Shown here in pieces: positions 17,153-27,298 of a stretch of 64,000 bases of DNA. The notes under the pieces are model-generated. The model was not told the DNA's origin. It was given only the letters and a program-made list of their open reading frames with translations, and ran no database searches. The stretch covers positions 6,414 through 70,413 of the forward strand of contig CAZITQ010000014.1 of assembly GCA_964542165.1 (NCBI GenBank), read 5' to 3'. The translations under genes were made by a program, and so were the position numbers. Position 1 is the first letter of the stretch. The number at the start of each line of letters is the position of its first letter. This DNA is from CAYTBN01 sp964542165. GTDB lineage: Bacteria; Myxococcota_A; UBA796; UBA9615; CAYRNR01.

Positions 17153-18151
17153 CTAGTCGACAATGTTCTCGGGCGTCCAGCTGCGGTCGTCCGATGGCAC
17201 GGCGGACCAGAAGGGATCGGTGTCGGGCACCGGAGGTGCCGGGTCGAGGAGGTCGGCTCGCTCCAGGGCAGGCCCGAGGGTCGTGGCCGCTGCGGGGGGC
17301 AGGTACCCGTGACGGACGGCCTCGGTGAGCCGGCTGGCCAGATCGGCGGGGGAGGCGCCGTGTTCGGCGACCCCGCGGCCCACGCGGGCCACGCCGGCGG
17401 GGGACAGGAGGCCCTCGGCGAACATGGACAGGGACATCTGGAAGGCGTCCCTGCAGGGGACCACACCCGGGAAGAACGCGTGCAGCGCCGCGGGATCGTC
17501 GTTGCGCTCCATGCGGATGTAGGCCCGCTTCACACCGGGCATGTCGGGAAGCAGCTTCTTGAGGTCGGCGATGCCCCAGGCGTCGGCGCGGCCCACGCCG
17601 AGGCGCATCAACAGCTGGGGCAGGCCGTCGTGGGGCACGCGGCCCGCCAGGATGTCGGCGTACAGGGCGTAGGCCAGGGGATCGCTCTCCAGGTCGTCGC
17701 CGATGAGGACCTCCTCGACGCCCCGGGGCAGGGCCATGCGGCCGTGGAGCAAAGCGGTGACCTTGAAACCCAGCTGCTCCTTGAAGCGCCGCAACTTGCC
17801 CGAGCGCAGCACCGCCGGCCAGTCCTTGAAGGTGGTGCCGTCGTGCTCGATGCCGTCCATCAGCATCTTGCGCTCGAGCACTCCGCGCATCTGGGGCGGG
17901 CTGGCGGAGAGGAAGTACAGGGGCGTGAAGCGACTCTCGGCCCCCGGTCCCCGCCGCAGCTCCTGGAGCAGGGGCACCATGCCGGCGATGTCCCGCTTGT
18001 CCACGGCGAACTCCACCGGGATCCGGGCCATGCCCTTGAGCGACGAGAAGCGGGTGTTGAGGTAGGTCCGGTCGATGTCGCAGACCACCACCGTGCCCGT
18101 CCAGTCGTCCTCGAAGACCCGTTGGTCGGCCCGATCTACCGGAAAGCTCAT
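17153..18151 (-). CDS. App1-like (DUF2183) phosphatidate phosphatase domain protein
   Basis: 332 aa from ATG 18151; a longer in-frame start at 18193 would overlap gpsA. It shows the HAD-like signature of App1-type phosphatidate phosphatases: VVVCDIDRTYLNT (DxDxT/D-type nucleophile loop), LYFLSASPPQM (the Ser of motif II), KLRRFKEQLGF (Lys of motif III) and VLIGDDLESDPLAYA (motif IV). In yeast App1 removes phosphate from phosphatidate. The gene is 16 nt downstream of gpsA and in line with an acyltransferase, so a role in glycerolipid metabolism (phosphatidate to diacylglycerol) fits. The rest, after about residue 230, is unlike known domains. Confidence 0.78.
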   Translation of the reverse strand: MSFPVDRADQRVFEDDWTGTVVVCDIDRTYLNTRFSSLKGMARIPVEFAVDKRDIAGMVPLLQELRRGPGAESRFTPLYFLSASPPQMRGVLERKMLMDGIEHDGTTFKDWPAVLRSGKLRRFKEQLGFKVTALLHGRMALPRGVEEVLIGDDLESDPLAYALYADILAGRVPHDGLPQLLMRLGVGRADAWGIADLKKLLPDMPGVKRAYIRMERNDDPAALHAFFPGVVPCRDAFQMSLSMFAEGLLSPAGVARVGRGVAEHGASPADLASRLTEAVRHGYLPPAAATTLGPALERADLLDPAPPVPDTDPFWSAVPSDDRSWTPENIVD

Positions 18152-18167
18152 TCCCTGCTCCGCGCCC

Positions 18168-19175
18168 TCATCCGCCCAGCTCGGCAAACTCACCCGCCGC
18201 CGGGCGGGCCATCAGCTCCTCGATGACCCGCTTGACCGAGCGGCGACTGTACAGCAGCTGATGGACGGCCTCGGCGATGGGCAACTCCAGGCCCTTGTAC
18301 TGGGCGAAACGGTGGATCGCCTTGGTGGTCTTCACCCCCTCGGCGACCATGTGCATCTCCTTTTCGATGGTCGCGCGCCGCTGGCCCTTGGCCAGTCGCT
18401 CCCCTACCTGGTGGTTCCGGGAGAGCATCGAGGCGCAGGTACACATCAGGTCGCCGATGCCGGCCATGCCGCCGAAGGTCATGATCCGGGCGCCCATGGT
18501 GTCGCCCAGTCGGGCCATCTCGCTGAGTCCGCGGGTCAGCAGCAGGGCCTTGGTGTTGTCCCCCAGCTGTAGCCCGTCGGCCACACCGGCGGCCACGGCG
18601 ATGATGTTCTTGAATGCCCCGCCCACCTCGGCACCCACCACGTCGTGGCCCGCGTAGACGCGGAAATAGCTGTTGTGCAGCGCCTCCTGGGCCGCGAGGA
18701 AGACCTCGTCGAAGGGGGAGGCGACCAGGGTCCCGGCCGGCTTGCCGTCCGCCAGCTCCCGCGCCAGGTTGGGGCCGGAGAGCACCCCGACCTTGCGAAC
18801 GCAGGTCTCCTCGCGGATCACCTGGCTCATGCGCTTGCCGGTCTCGATCTCGATGCCCTTGGTGGCGTGGACGATCATCTGGTCGCCGCCCAGGAACTCC
18901 CCCATCTGGAAGGCGACCTTGCGAAGGCCGTGGGAGGGCACCACCAGCAGGATCAACCGCGATGCCTCGCAGGCCCGCTGGAGGTCGGTGGTGGCTTCGA
19001 GCCGTTTCGGCAGCGTGAAGCCGGGCAGGTAGCGGCCGTTTTCGTGCCGATCGTTGATCTCCTCGCACAGCTGCTTGCGGCGGGACCACAGCAGCACGGG
19101 GCGGCCGTTGTCGGCGAGGATCTTGGCCAGGGTGGTGCCCCAGCTGCCCGCTCCGATGACCGATACGGTGTCCAT
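18168..19175 (-). CDS. gpsA: Glycerol-3-phosphate dehydrogenase (NAD(P)+)
   Basis: 335 aa. Reduces dihydroxyacetone phosphate to sn-glycerol-3-phosphate, the backbone for phospholipids. Diagnostic sequence: SVIGAGSWGTTLAKILADNG (Rossmann GxGxxG), VHATKGIE, VGVLSGPNLARELADGKP (SGP(S/N)xAxE), the active-site Lys in EVGGAFKNIIAVAAGVADGL, and TFGGMAGIGDLMCTC. Length is typical. ATG at 19175 (an adjacent TTG precedes it). It sits 13 nt after the acyltransferase gene and 16 nt before the App1-like gene, forming a short glycerolipid operon. Confidence 0.96.
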   Translation of the reverse strand: MDTVSVIGAGSWGTTLAKILADNGRPVLLWSRRKQLCEEINDRHENGRYLPGFTLPKRLEATTDLQRACEASRLILLVVPSHGLRKVAFQMGEFLGGDQMIVHATKGIEIETGKRMSQVIREETCVRKVGVLSGPNLARELADGKPAGTLVASPFDEVFLAAQEALHNSYFRVYAGHDVVGAEVGGAFKNIIAVAAGVADGLQLGDNTKALLLTRGLSEMARLGDTMGARIMTFGGMAGIGDLMCTCASMLSRNHQVGERLAKGQRRATIEKEMHMVAEGVKTTKAIHRFAQYKGLELPIAEAVHQLLYSRRSVKRVIEELMARPAAGEFAELGG

Positions 19176-19188
19176 CAAGGCTCCCCCC

Positions 19189-20862
<1,674 letters not shown>

Positions 20863-20963
20863 CGCGCTCCCCTCGATGCTACGGGGCGGAATCCTACACC
20901 GGCTGTGGACGATGGGGGGGATCAGGCTTGCCGCAACTCGGCGGAGGGGTGAGGATCAAGGGC

Positions 20964-22169
20964 ATGGGATGGGTTCGTGCGTTCCTGGCCAGCGCCCTGG
21001 TCGTCGCGCTGGTGGCCGTGCAGGCGTGCCGCCCCGAGGACGGGTTCGGCCGCGGCCAGCATCCCGGCGACGACGACACGGGCGACGACGACGACGACGA
21101 TGTCACCGACATCGAGACCGACAGCGGCGGTCCCGGGCAGTACACCGCCATCGACACGGACGTGCACAACGCCGCCCACATCGTTCACTACGCGCTGTTC
21201 TGGCACCACGACGACCCGGGCACCACGGTGGGCGAGCTCCGCTGGGCCAGCAACGGGGGAGCCGCCTGGAGCCGCGACGAGATCAGCGTCGGCGGCCACC
21301 GGGGGGCCCAGACCGGCGTCTTCGTGGACGGCGAGAGCGACGTGCACGTGAGCTTCTTCCAGGATGGCGAACCGGCCTACGCGCGACGGGACAACACCAC
21401 CTGGGCCTCCGCGGTGGTGGACCCGGGCACGGAGGTTCGGGACGCTCCGGGCAACTCGTCCGTGGGGGTGGACAGCCAGGGCGGCGTCCACGTGGGGTAC
21501 TTCGACGGCGAGGACCTGTACCACGCCACCGTGGTAGACGGTCAGGGGTGGTTCCAGGAGCGGGTGGCCACCGTGGGCGGCGGGTTCGGGGACCACGACC
21601 TGGTGGTGGACTCCGACGACCGGCTGCACGTCCTGTTCCACGCGGCGGACGACGGCGAGCTCCGCCACGCCCACGGGACCCGGGGCGACTGGTCGGTGGA
21701 GACCGTGGACGACAGCGGCGCCGCGGGCCGGCACGCCAGCGCAGCCCTCGCCGAGGACGGGGTGATCCACGTGGCCTACCGCGACTCGGGCGCCGGCGCC
21801 GTGCGACACGCCTGGGGCGTCGAGGGATCGTGGTCGAGCGAGATCGTCGACGACGAGGGCGACCCCGGGAGATGGTGCACGGGCATCGACATCGGCCCCG
21901 ATGGCGCGGTGCATCTGAGCTACTACGCCGGCGACGACGGGGACCTGCGCCACGCGGTGAAGAGCGGGGGCGACTGGGAGGTCACGATCATCGACGCGGC
22001 GGGGGACGTGGGACGGCACTCCTCCATTGCCGTCGACCTCCACGGGGAGATCCACATCGCCTACCTGGCCTGGAAGCCGGACGACGGTGAGACGGCCCTG
22101 AAGTACGCCTCGAACCTGACGGGGTTCTGGGAGATCGAGTTGATCGAGGACCTGGCGGACGTGAAATAG
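20964..22169 (+). CDS. Lipoprotein with beta-propeller-like repeats and Asp-rich linker
   Basis: 401 aa from ATG 20964, with GAGG nine bases upstream; an in-frame ATG at 20928 is less likely. Signal sequence AFLASALVVALVAVQAC ends at a Cys, then an acidic linker GDDDTGDDDDDD, the surface-lipoprotein style seen also in the first gene. The mature domain has about seven units with patterns such as H(V/I)xYxD.DG.L.HA....G.W..E.VD (for example VGYFDGEDLYHATV, VLFHAADDGELRHAHG, LSYYAGDDGDLRHAVK), as in BNR/sialidase-like propellers of unknown ligand. The stop codon falls inside the palindrome at 22169. Confidence 0.75.
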   Translation: MGWVRAFLASALVVALVAVQACRPEDGFGRGQHPGDDDTGDDDDDDVTDIETDSGGPGQYTAIDTDVHNAAHIVHYALFWHHDDPGTTVGELRWASNGGAAWSRDEISVGGHRGAQTGVFVDGESDVHVSFFQDGEPAYARRDNTTWASAVVDPGTEVRDAPGNSSVGVDSQGGVHVGYFDGEDLYHATVVDGQGWFQERVATVGGGFGDHDLVVDSDDRLHVLFHAADDGELRHAHGTRGDWSVETVDDSGAAGRHASAALAEDGVIHVAYRDSGAGAVRHAWGVEGSWSSEIVDDEGDPGRWCTGIDIGPDGAVHLSYYAGDDGDLRHAVKSGGDWEVTIIDAAGDVGRHSSIAVDLHGEIHIAYLAWKPDDGETALKYASNLTGFWEIELIEDLADVK

Positions 22170-22227
22170 GGACGTACGTAAGAAAGTAACTTGCGCGGCG
22201 CGCAAGTTACTTTCTTACGTACGTCCC
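22169..22227. repeat. 59-nt near-perfect palindrome shared by two convergent genes
   Basis: A 28-nt left arm (22169-22196) is the exact reverse complement of the right arm (22200-22227), with GGC between; the G and C of that loop can also pair. The arms contain ACGTACGTAAGAAAGTAACT, much richer in A/T than the surroundings. The stop of the + gene (22167-22169) touches it, and the stop (22207-22209) and last six codons of the - gene lie within it. It may be a bidirectional terminator or a small mobile palindrome (REP/MITE type); no transposase is present nearby. Confidence 0.9.
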
Positions 22228-23751
22228 CATTCCCTCGACGAGCGCTCCCAGATGCTCCCGGTACCGCTCCGCACGCCCCACCGACGACGTGTAGATCGGC
22301 TGGCTGGCCTGGGCGTAGGACGCCGTGCGGACCTCGCGGCGGGTGTCGGCGTGGGTCAGACAGGCGGGATCCCACTCCAGGCCACAGAATTCCAGCAGCT
22401 CGCGGATCGCCGGCTCGGGGTCGGTGACCAGGCGTTCGTACTCGAGGTCCAGGATCGGCAGCGGCAGGACCTCCCGCCAGTGGTCCATCAGGCGCCGGTA
22501 GTCCCGGTAGTACCGTCCGAGCCAGGTCAGATCGGTGCTCCAGGCGTGGGTCTCCCGAAAGCTCTGGAAGTAGCAGGACAGGCAGGTGTCCAGGGGATCT
22601 CGCGCGCAGTGGACCACCCGGGCTCCGGGCAGCAGCAGGGCCGCGAGGCCGAGGAAGAGGAAGTTGTGGGGGAGCTTGTCCACCACCCGGGCGCTGTCCG
22701 GGGCCAGCTTGGCCAGGTGGCCCAGGTAGGCGCTGCCCGAGGCGGTGGCCAGGTCCGGCGTCAGCCGCGGAAGGAAGGCGGGGTAGGGGATCCCCAGGGC
22801 GCGCTCGAGCTGCTGGACCAGAGCGGGCATCGCGGGCAGCTCTCCGGCGCCGTGGACCCGGGGGTGGGCGGCGAGGATCTGCTCGGCGAGGGAGGTGCCG
22901 GAGCGGGGCATGCCCACGATCAGCAGGGGACGGGGGGAATCGTCCGCCGCGCGGGGGAGCCCACCGAACGAACCGGCCCCGAAGGCCGCGATCAGGCCGT
23001 CGATGTGCGAGGCGTGTGCCCGGGGATCGTGGGTCGCACCCAGGGCCTCGTTGGCCTTCCGGTGCGCCTCGAAGGCTGCGTCGTGATCCCCCGCGGACTC
23101 GTGCAGGTTGCCCAGCTCGTGGCCCGTCAGCGGGGAGGGGTGGGTGCGCAGCACGTCCCGGAGCACGGGGATCGCCTCGGCGGCACGGCCGCGACGCCGG
23201 CAAGCCCGGGCGAAGGGTAGGGCGGTCGCCGGATCCCGCTCGCCGGCCTCGATCCTGGGGCCGAGGATCTCCAGCGCCCGGTCCGTCTCGCCCCGCTGCT
23301 CCAGGGCGGCGGCCAGGGCCGCTTGCGTCTCCGCGTCATCCGGTTGCAGGGCCAGGATGGCCTCGAACACGCGCTCCGCCTGGGCCGCCTGCCCCTGGGC
23401 CAGCAGGACCCGGCCCAGCTGGCGCTGCAACCCCGTGTCGTCGGGGGCCAGACGGGTGGCGGTGAGGACCGAGCGCAGGGCATCGGCGTGGCGTCCGCAG
23501 GCCTCCTGGATCTGCCCCAGCTCGGCCCACGCGGCCGCGTCCTGGGGATCGAGCTCCACCAGCCGCCGTCGGGCCTCGAAGGCCGCCACCAGCTTGCCCT
23601 CCGCCCGGCGGACCACCGCCAGCATGGCCAGGGCGGCGCGGTCGTCGTCGTGATCCGCCAGCCAGCCCTCGAGGAGCTCGGCGGCCTCCCGCGGGCGATC
23701 GGCCCGCAGTCGGTCCTTGACCTTCTCCGTAAGGGGATGCCGGTCCGTCAT
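22207..23751 (-). CDS. TPR-sulfotransferase
   Basis: 514 aa from ATG 23751. The N-terminal 250 residues are tetratricopeptide repeats (AAELLEGWLADHDDD, AWAELGQIQEACGRHADALRSV, LGRVLLAQGQAAQAERVFEAIL...). The C-terminal half is a PAPS-dependent sulfotransferase: 5'-phosphosulfate loop LLIVGMPRSGTSLAEQILAAHP, 3'-phosphate loop VVHCARDPLDTCLSCYFQ. Proteins of this type sulfate tyrosines or glycans; the target is unknown. The gene starts 5 nt after the stop of the porin-like gene, so the two are co-transcribed. The last residues (GTYVRK) are encoded by the palindrome, a sign that the original C-terminus may have been altered. Confidence 0.88.
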   Translation of the reverse strand: MTDRHPLTEKVKDRLRADRPREAAELLEGWLADHDDDRAALAMLAVVRRAEGKLVAAFEARRRLVELDPQDAAAWAELGQIQEACGRHADALRSVLTATRLAPDDTGLQRQLGRVLLAQGQAAQAERVFEAILALQPDDAETQAALAAALEQRGETDRALEILGPRIEAGERDPATALPFARACRRRGRAAEAIPVLRDVLRTHPSPLTGHELGNLHESAGDHDAAFEAHRKANEALGATHDPRAHASHIDGLIAAFGAGSFGGLPRAADDSPRPLLIVGMPRSGTSLAEQILAAHPRVHGAGELPAMPALVQQLERALGIPYPAFLPRLTPDLATASGSAYLGHLAKLAPDSARVVDKLPHNFLFLGLAALLLPGARVVHCARDPLDTCLSCYFQSFRETHAWSTDLTWLGRYYRDYRRLMDHWREVLPLPILDLEYERLVTDPEPAIRELLEFCGLEWDPACLTHADTRREVRTASYAQASQPIYTSSVGRAERYREHLGALVEGMGTYVRK

Positions 23752-23756
23752 GGGGG

Positions 23757-25055
23757 CTAGAAGTACGCCCGCATCTGCACGAAGGCCATCGCGGGCATCA
23801 ACCCGAACTCGCTGCGAATCGGGATCATGTGGAGGATCTCGCCCTCGCTCAGGGGCGTGTAGTCCGGGTGGAAGAAGTCCTCGAGTTCGATCTCGTCGGG
23901 GCGCTTGCCCAGGCCGATGTTGGCCCCGAAGGAGAGGTCGGCGTTGCCCGCCACGGACCACGACAGGGTGGGCCCGATGAGGCAGCTGCCGTCGCCCAGG
24001 TTCCCCATCACGAAGGCGGAGCCGGACAGCAACGGCGTGAGCTCGAAGGAAACCGAGAGCGCTGCGTACCAGCGCCCCATGGCCCAGACCTCGCCCCGCT
24101 CGAAGCGATCGGTGGCGGTCAGCGGCAGGTAGTCCTCGGGGTCCTTGCCGCCGAAGCTCTGGTAGTACACCTCGCCGGTGATGTGGACGTTCTCGGGCAG
24201 CGCGGCGTCCGCGCTGAGCACCGCCCGGACGAAGGGGAGCTTCTTGCGCTCCACGTGGTCCTTGCGGAAGGTGACGGTGGCTTCCCCCCGAAACCCGATG
24301 GGCCCCAGCGCGCCGATGAAGCCCGCGCCGAGCACGGTCTCCCGGTGGATCGAGCCCACGAACAGTCCGATGTCGTACACCCCCACGGTGAAGCTGCCGT
24401 GCCCGGCGATCACCAGGCCGTCCGGGTCCCAATCTCCCGCGTAGGCCGCGACCGCGGTGATCTTGCCGGAGGTGCCGAAGTAGCCGTCGATCCGAACCGC
24501 GTCCACCCCGGGCTTGTACTCCCGGTCGACCACCGTGGGGGAGAACGGGGCGACCAGGTCCATCGGGGTGAAGAAGTAGGTGGACCCGAACGAGACGGGC
24601 TGGCGGCCGATGGTGATGTCCAGGTGGGGTACGGACAACCCGATCCACATCCGGTCCATGCGACCGGTCAGCGAGAACGAGTCGGTCCGGGTCTGCTCCC
24701 AGGACATGTCGAAGGCCTCGGGGACGCCGCTGCCCCCGGTCCCCGCCGGCGACAACGCCCCCCCCAGGTCCACGGCGCCGCTGGCCACGGTGGCGGTGGC
24801 CTGGTGGTGGAACGAGTAGGAGAGCCAGCGGCCGTAGGTCCCGTCGAACTTGAGCCTCAGGTCCAGGCTGCCCTGGGCGATGGGATCGTCGGGCATCAGG
24901 AAGTGCTCGTAGCCGAACATCCCGAAGAAGAAGCTCTTGACGTCCCCGCCCACGTCGAGCGTGGAGTACCCGGTGTCCGCCACCCGCGCCGCCCTGGCCG
25001 GTCCGGGGACCACCACCAGGGCGAACAGCATCAGCGCCAGAAACCCCTTGCTCAT
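23757..25055 (-). CDS. Outer-membrane beta-barrel (porin-like) protein
   Basis: 432 aa with signal peptide (LALMLFALVVVPGPARA). The mature chain is made of alternating amphipathic strands with aromatic girdles, for example WLSYSFHHQATATV, MWIGLSVPHLDITIGRQPVSFGSTYFF, and ends in MAFVQMRAYF with the terminal Phe typical of BAM-inserted barrels. IGRQPVSFG is a common motif of alginate-export/DUF1302-type porins. It precedes the sulfotransferase gene by 5 nt. Passenger or substrate unknown. Confidence 0.8.
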   Translation of the reverse strand: MSKGFLALMLFALVVVPGPARAARVADTGYSTLDVGGDVKSFFFGMFGYEHFLMPDDPIAQGSLDLRLKFDGTYGRWLSYSFHHQATATVASGAVDLGGALSPAGTGGSGVPEAFDMSWEQTRTDSFSLTGRMDRMWIGLSVPHLDITIGRQPVSFGSTYFFTPMDLVAPFSPTVVDREYKPGVDAVRIDGYFGTSGKITAVAAYAGDWDPDGLVIAGHGSFTVGVYDIGLFVGSIHRETVLGAGFIGALGPIGFRGEATVTFRKDHVERKKLPFVRAVLSADAALPENVHITGEVYYQSFGGKDPEDYLPLTATDRFERGEVWAMGRWYAALSVSFELTPLLSGSAFVMGNLGDGSCLIGPTLSWSVAGNADLSFGANIGLGKRPDEIELEDFFHPDYTPLSEGEILHMIPIRSEFGLMPAMAFVQMRAYF

Positions 25056-25112
25056 GGCCTCGTCTCCCGGGGCACCGCCTCGGCCACCCGGTGCGCGCGG
25101 TTCATGTCGCGC

Positions 25113-25118
25113 ATTGTA
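25113..25118 (-). promoter_or_regulatory. Putative -10 element for the porin-sulfotransferase pair
   Basis: TACAAT on the minus strand (one mismatch to TATAAT) in an otherwise GC-rich gap, about 57 nt before the porin start. No good -35 was found. Confidence 0.4.
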
Positions 25119-25203
25119 CGCCTCGTCGCCGGGACCGAGCCGCTCGAGGTGCGTTTTCCAGCGGCCGGAGCCGCGGTCGCTCCCCCTCCGGGGGACCTCT
25201 GGG

Positions 25204-26013
25204 TCACCGGAGGGCCTGGACGGTGAAGGTCGAGTCGGGGATGCCCACGTCGAACTCCAGGGACTCGTAGGTCAACCGGGTGAACTCCTCGGGCTTGTCC
25301 TCGGGCACCAGGGTCATGGTGCAGGGCACCCGCTTGCCGCCCAGCTCGCGCACATCCGAGAACACCATCGTCCGGGCGGGCTGGTCCTTCTCGTCGCGGT
25401 ACTCGATGACCGTGGGCAGGCGGTCCTCGCCGCGGATGTTGACCACCACCTTGCCCCAGACCACCGGCGCGTCCGGCTTGGGGGTCAGGTGGATGATGTA
25501 CAGTCCGTCCGCGTTGTCCGACGGCATCTCGACGATCTCGTAGGTGTAGTCGTCGGCCATCCGCGACTCCTTGACCAGGTCGTCGTTGCTGAAGTGGCTG
25601 CCCATCCAGGCCCCGGACATCATCGAGGCGGGGACCTTGGTGGTCCGGTCGACCTTGGGAAGGTAGTTCCAGATGTTCTTGTCGACCTTCAGGGTCGCCA
25701 TCCCGGCCTCCTTGACCGGGCTCAGGATCTTGATCAGCGACGTCTCCTCGCCCCGGGACCAGGACTCCAGGGTCAGGGTCCGCTCGAAGCGGGCGGTCTT
25801 GACCTGCATGGTCACCCGGGCGTGGCTGGACTCGCCCCGCTGCAGGTCGTCGGTGGCGTCGAGCAGCTCCCGGGCCAGGTCCTCGGGGTTCTGCTGGGCC
25901 GACCCGACGCGCGGCAACGCCAGCAGGAGCGCCACCAGCCCGAGGGCCAGGGCGCCCCAGAGGGCGATCTCGGAGAGGCGAAGTCGTGAATCGGAAGACG
26001 TCCTGTGGGTCAT
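25204..26013 (-). CDS. LolA-like outer-membrane lipoprotein-sorting protein
   Basis: 269 aa from ATG 26013, chosen because AGGAGGAATGGAACG lies just before it. A signal peptide (ALALGLVALLLALPRVGSAQQ) is followed by NPEDLARELLDATDDLQRG and a beta-rich domain with MATLKVDKNIWNYLPKVDRTTKVPASMMSGAWMGSHFSNDDLV, the characteristic block of the LolA-like family annotated as outer membrane lipoprotein-sorting protein. Related proteins usually travel with RND/MMPL exporters or beta-barrels; here a porin-like gene follows 148 nt downstream. The role in lipid or lipoprotein transfer to the outer membrane is inferred from the family. Confidence 0.85.
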   Translation of the reverse strand: MTHRTSSDSRLRLSEIALWGALALGLVALLLALPRVGSAQQNPEDLARELLDATDDLQRGESSHARVTMQVKTARFERTLTLESWSRGEETSLIKILSPVKEAGMATLKVDKNIWNYLPKVDRTTKVPASMMSGAWMGSHFSNDDLVKESRMADDYTYEIVEMPSDNADGLYIIHLTPKPDAPVVWGKVVVNIRGEDRLPTVIEYRDEKDQPARTMVFSDVRELGGKRVPCTMTLVPEDKPEEFTRLTYESLEFDVGIPDSTFTVQALR

Positions 26014-26135
26014 CGTTCCATTCCTCCTGGGGCGGCCGCATCCCGCGCTCCCCATCCCGCTCGTCCTGCGCTGAACCCAGCTTGCACTGGACCGCTTCTC
26101 ACGAGACACTCGCTCCAGGTGAGAAGGGAGACGGC

Positions 26136-26615
26136 ATGGGCGTGGTGAAGCGGCCGTACGGTGTCTGGTCCCGCGACATGTTGGCCGAGCTGCGGGAGCG
26201 GGATCTGCTGAAGGTCGAGGCCTTCGTCTGGTGGCTCAAGGACCGGGGCGTGAGCATCGACCGGACCCTGGTCTCCCACTGGATCGCGGGGCGATCCCAC
26301 CTTCCGGCGGACCTGCTTCCACTGCTGTCGGAGTTCTGTGGCCGGCCCGATATCGTGTTCGGCGGCTATCTGCGCTGCCTCGGCTGTGACGTGGTGGACG
26401 TGCCCGAAGGGACCCTGGACGGCCGCGAGTTGACCGAGCTGTTCCTGGAGGCTGGCGCCACCCTGGGCAAGATGCAGCGCTCGCTGCTGGAGGCCATGGC
26501 GCCCGAATCCCCCGGTGGCGAGGCGGTCACCTTCGGGGAGCGCCAGCTGCTCTCCAAGCGGCTGGACGAGCTGATCCACCACCTGGCGGACCTGCGGGTC
26601 CGGCTCGACAACTGA
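26136..26615 (+). CDS. Small HTH-like DNA-binding protein
   Basis: 159 aa from ATG 26136, preceded by GAGAAGGGAGACGGC. The first half, FVWWLKDRGVSIDRTLVSHWIAGRSHLPADLLPLLSEFCGRPDIVFG, reads as a helix-turn-helix in which V-S-H-W-x-x-G is the recognition-helix pattern of Cro/XRE or phage CII-like regulators. The second half is a long helical hairpin (ELTELFLEAGATLGKMQRSLLEAMA ... ERQLLSKRLDELIHHLADLRVRL) likely for oligomerisation. It may be a domesticated phage-type regulator; no other phage genes are near. Divergent from the LolA-like gene. Confidence 0.58.
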   Translation: MGVVKRPYGVWSRDMLAELRERDLLKVEAFVWWLKDRGVSIDRTLVSHWIAGRSHLPADLLPLLSEFCGRPDIVFGGYLRCLGCDVVDVPEGTLDGRELTELFLEAGATLGKMQRSLLEAMAPESPGGEAVTFGERQLLSKRLDELIHHLADLRVRLDN

Positions 26616-26734
26616 CCGCCGGGGCGGATTTAGACCTTCATCCCGGATCCCGTGAAACGAAACGGGCCTCTTGCGGCTCTATGGAGGTGACGGGACACCG
26701 GCGCAGCGCGCGCCGGCGTCGCGCGGAGAGAACC

Positions 26735-27229
26735 ATGGGCGAAACCAAGACCGGGCACTCCTGGATCCGGCGGAACTGGCTGACCGGGGTGCTCCTGCTC
26801 GCTGCGGCGGTCGTGTGGTTCGGCAGCCGCGAGATCCGTGGACCCGCGGACCCCCCGCCGTTGATGGACGCGGTCCCTGCCACTGCGTTCACCGAGGACG
26901 GCACCCCCGTGGAGCCTGCCCTCGGTCAGGCGTCCGTCGCCCCGCGGCTGGTGGAGTTCTACACCGACGAGTGCCCGGCCTGCCGGGCGATGCGGCCCAC
27001 GGTGGATCGCCTGGTGGACGAGGCGCCAGAGGGGGGCTACGAGGTCCTGCTGATCAACCTCTCCGAGCGGCGCAACGAACACCTCTCCGCCCGCTACCAG
27101 CTGAGGGGCGTGCCGACACTTTCGCTGCTGTCCGCCAGCGGCGAGGAGACCGGCCGCTTCGAGGGGGTGGTCGGCCGGCGGCCCGTGAGCCGGGCCCTGC
27201 GGGCGCTGCTGGACGACGGATCCGGCTGA
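26735..27229 (+). CDS. Membrane-anchored thioredoxin-fold protein
   Basis: 164 aa from ATG 26735 (GGAGAG site; an upstream ATG at 26681 is less likely). One membrane helix, residues about 15-30 (WLTGVLLLAAAVVWFG), then a periplasmic thioredoxin domain with redox motif C80-P-A-C83 in FYTDECPACRAM and the cis-proline in LRGVPTLSLL. The CPAC pair and the anchor suggest a thiol-disulfide role in the envelope, for example reduction of periplasmic cysteines or cytochrome maturation. No partner genes adjacent. Confidence 0.85.
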   Translation: MGETKTGHSWIRRNWLTGVLLLAAAVVWFGSREIRGPADPPPLMDAVPATAFTEDGTPVEPALGQASVAPRLVEFYTDECPACRAMRPTVDRLVDEAPEGGYEVLLINLSERRNEHLSARYQLRGVPTLSLLSASGEETGRFEGVVGRRPVSRALRALLDDGSG

Positions 27230-27298
27230 CCCCGCCGACGGCTCACACCGGCGTCGGGCCCGAGTCGGCCCTGGATCTGGCCCCGGGGCACGGCCATC

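Noticed and set aside
24640..24648. Start of a single 813-codon minus-strand protein for the sulfotransferase
   Set aside because: Upstream of 23751 the frame is a shadow of the porin gene; ATG 23751 gives the natural TPR start.
25140..25203. GC hairpin after the LolA-like gene as a terminator
   Set aside because: CCCCC/GGGGG pairing is present but without a T-tract on the minus strand and with the porin promoter overlapping; not convincing.
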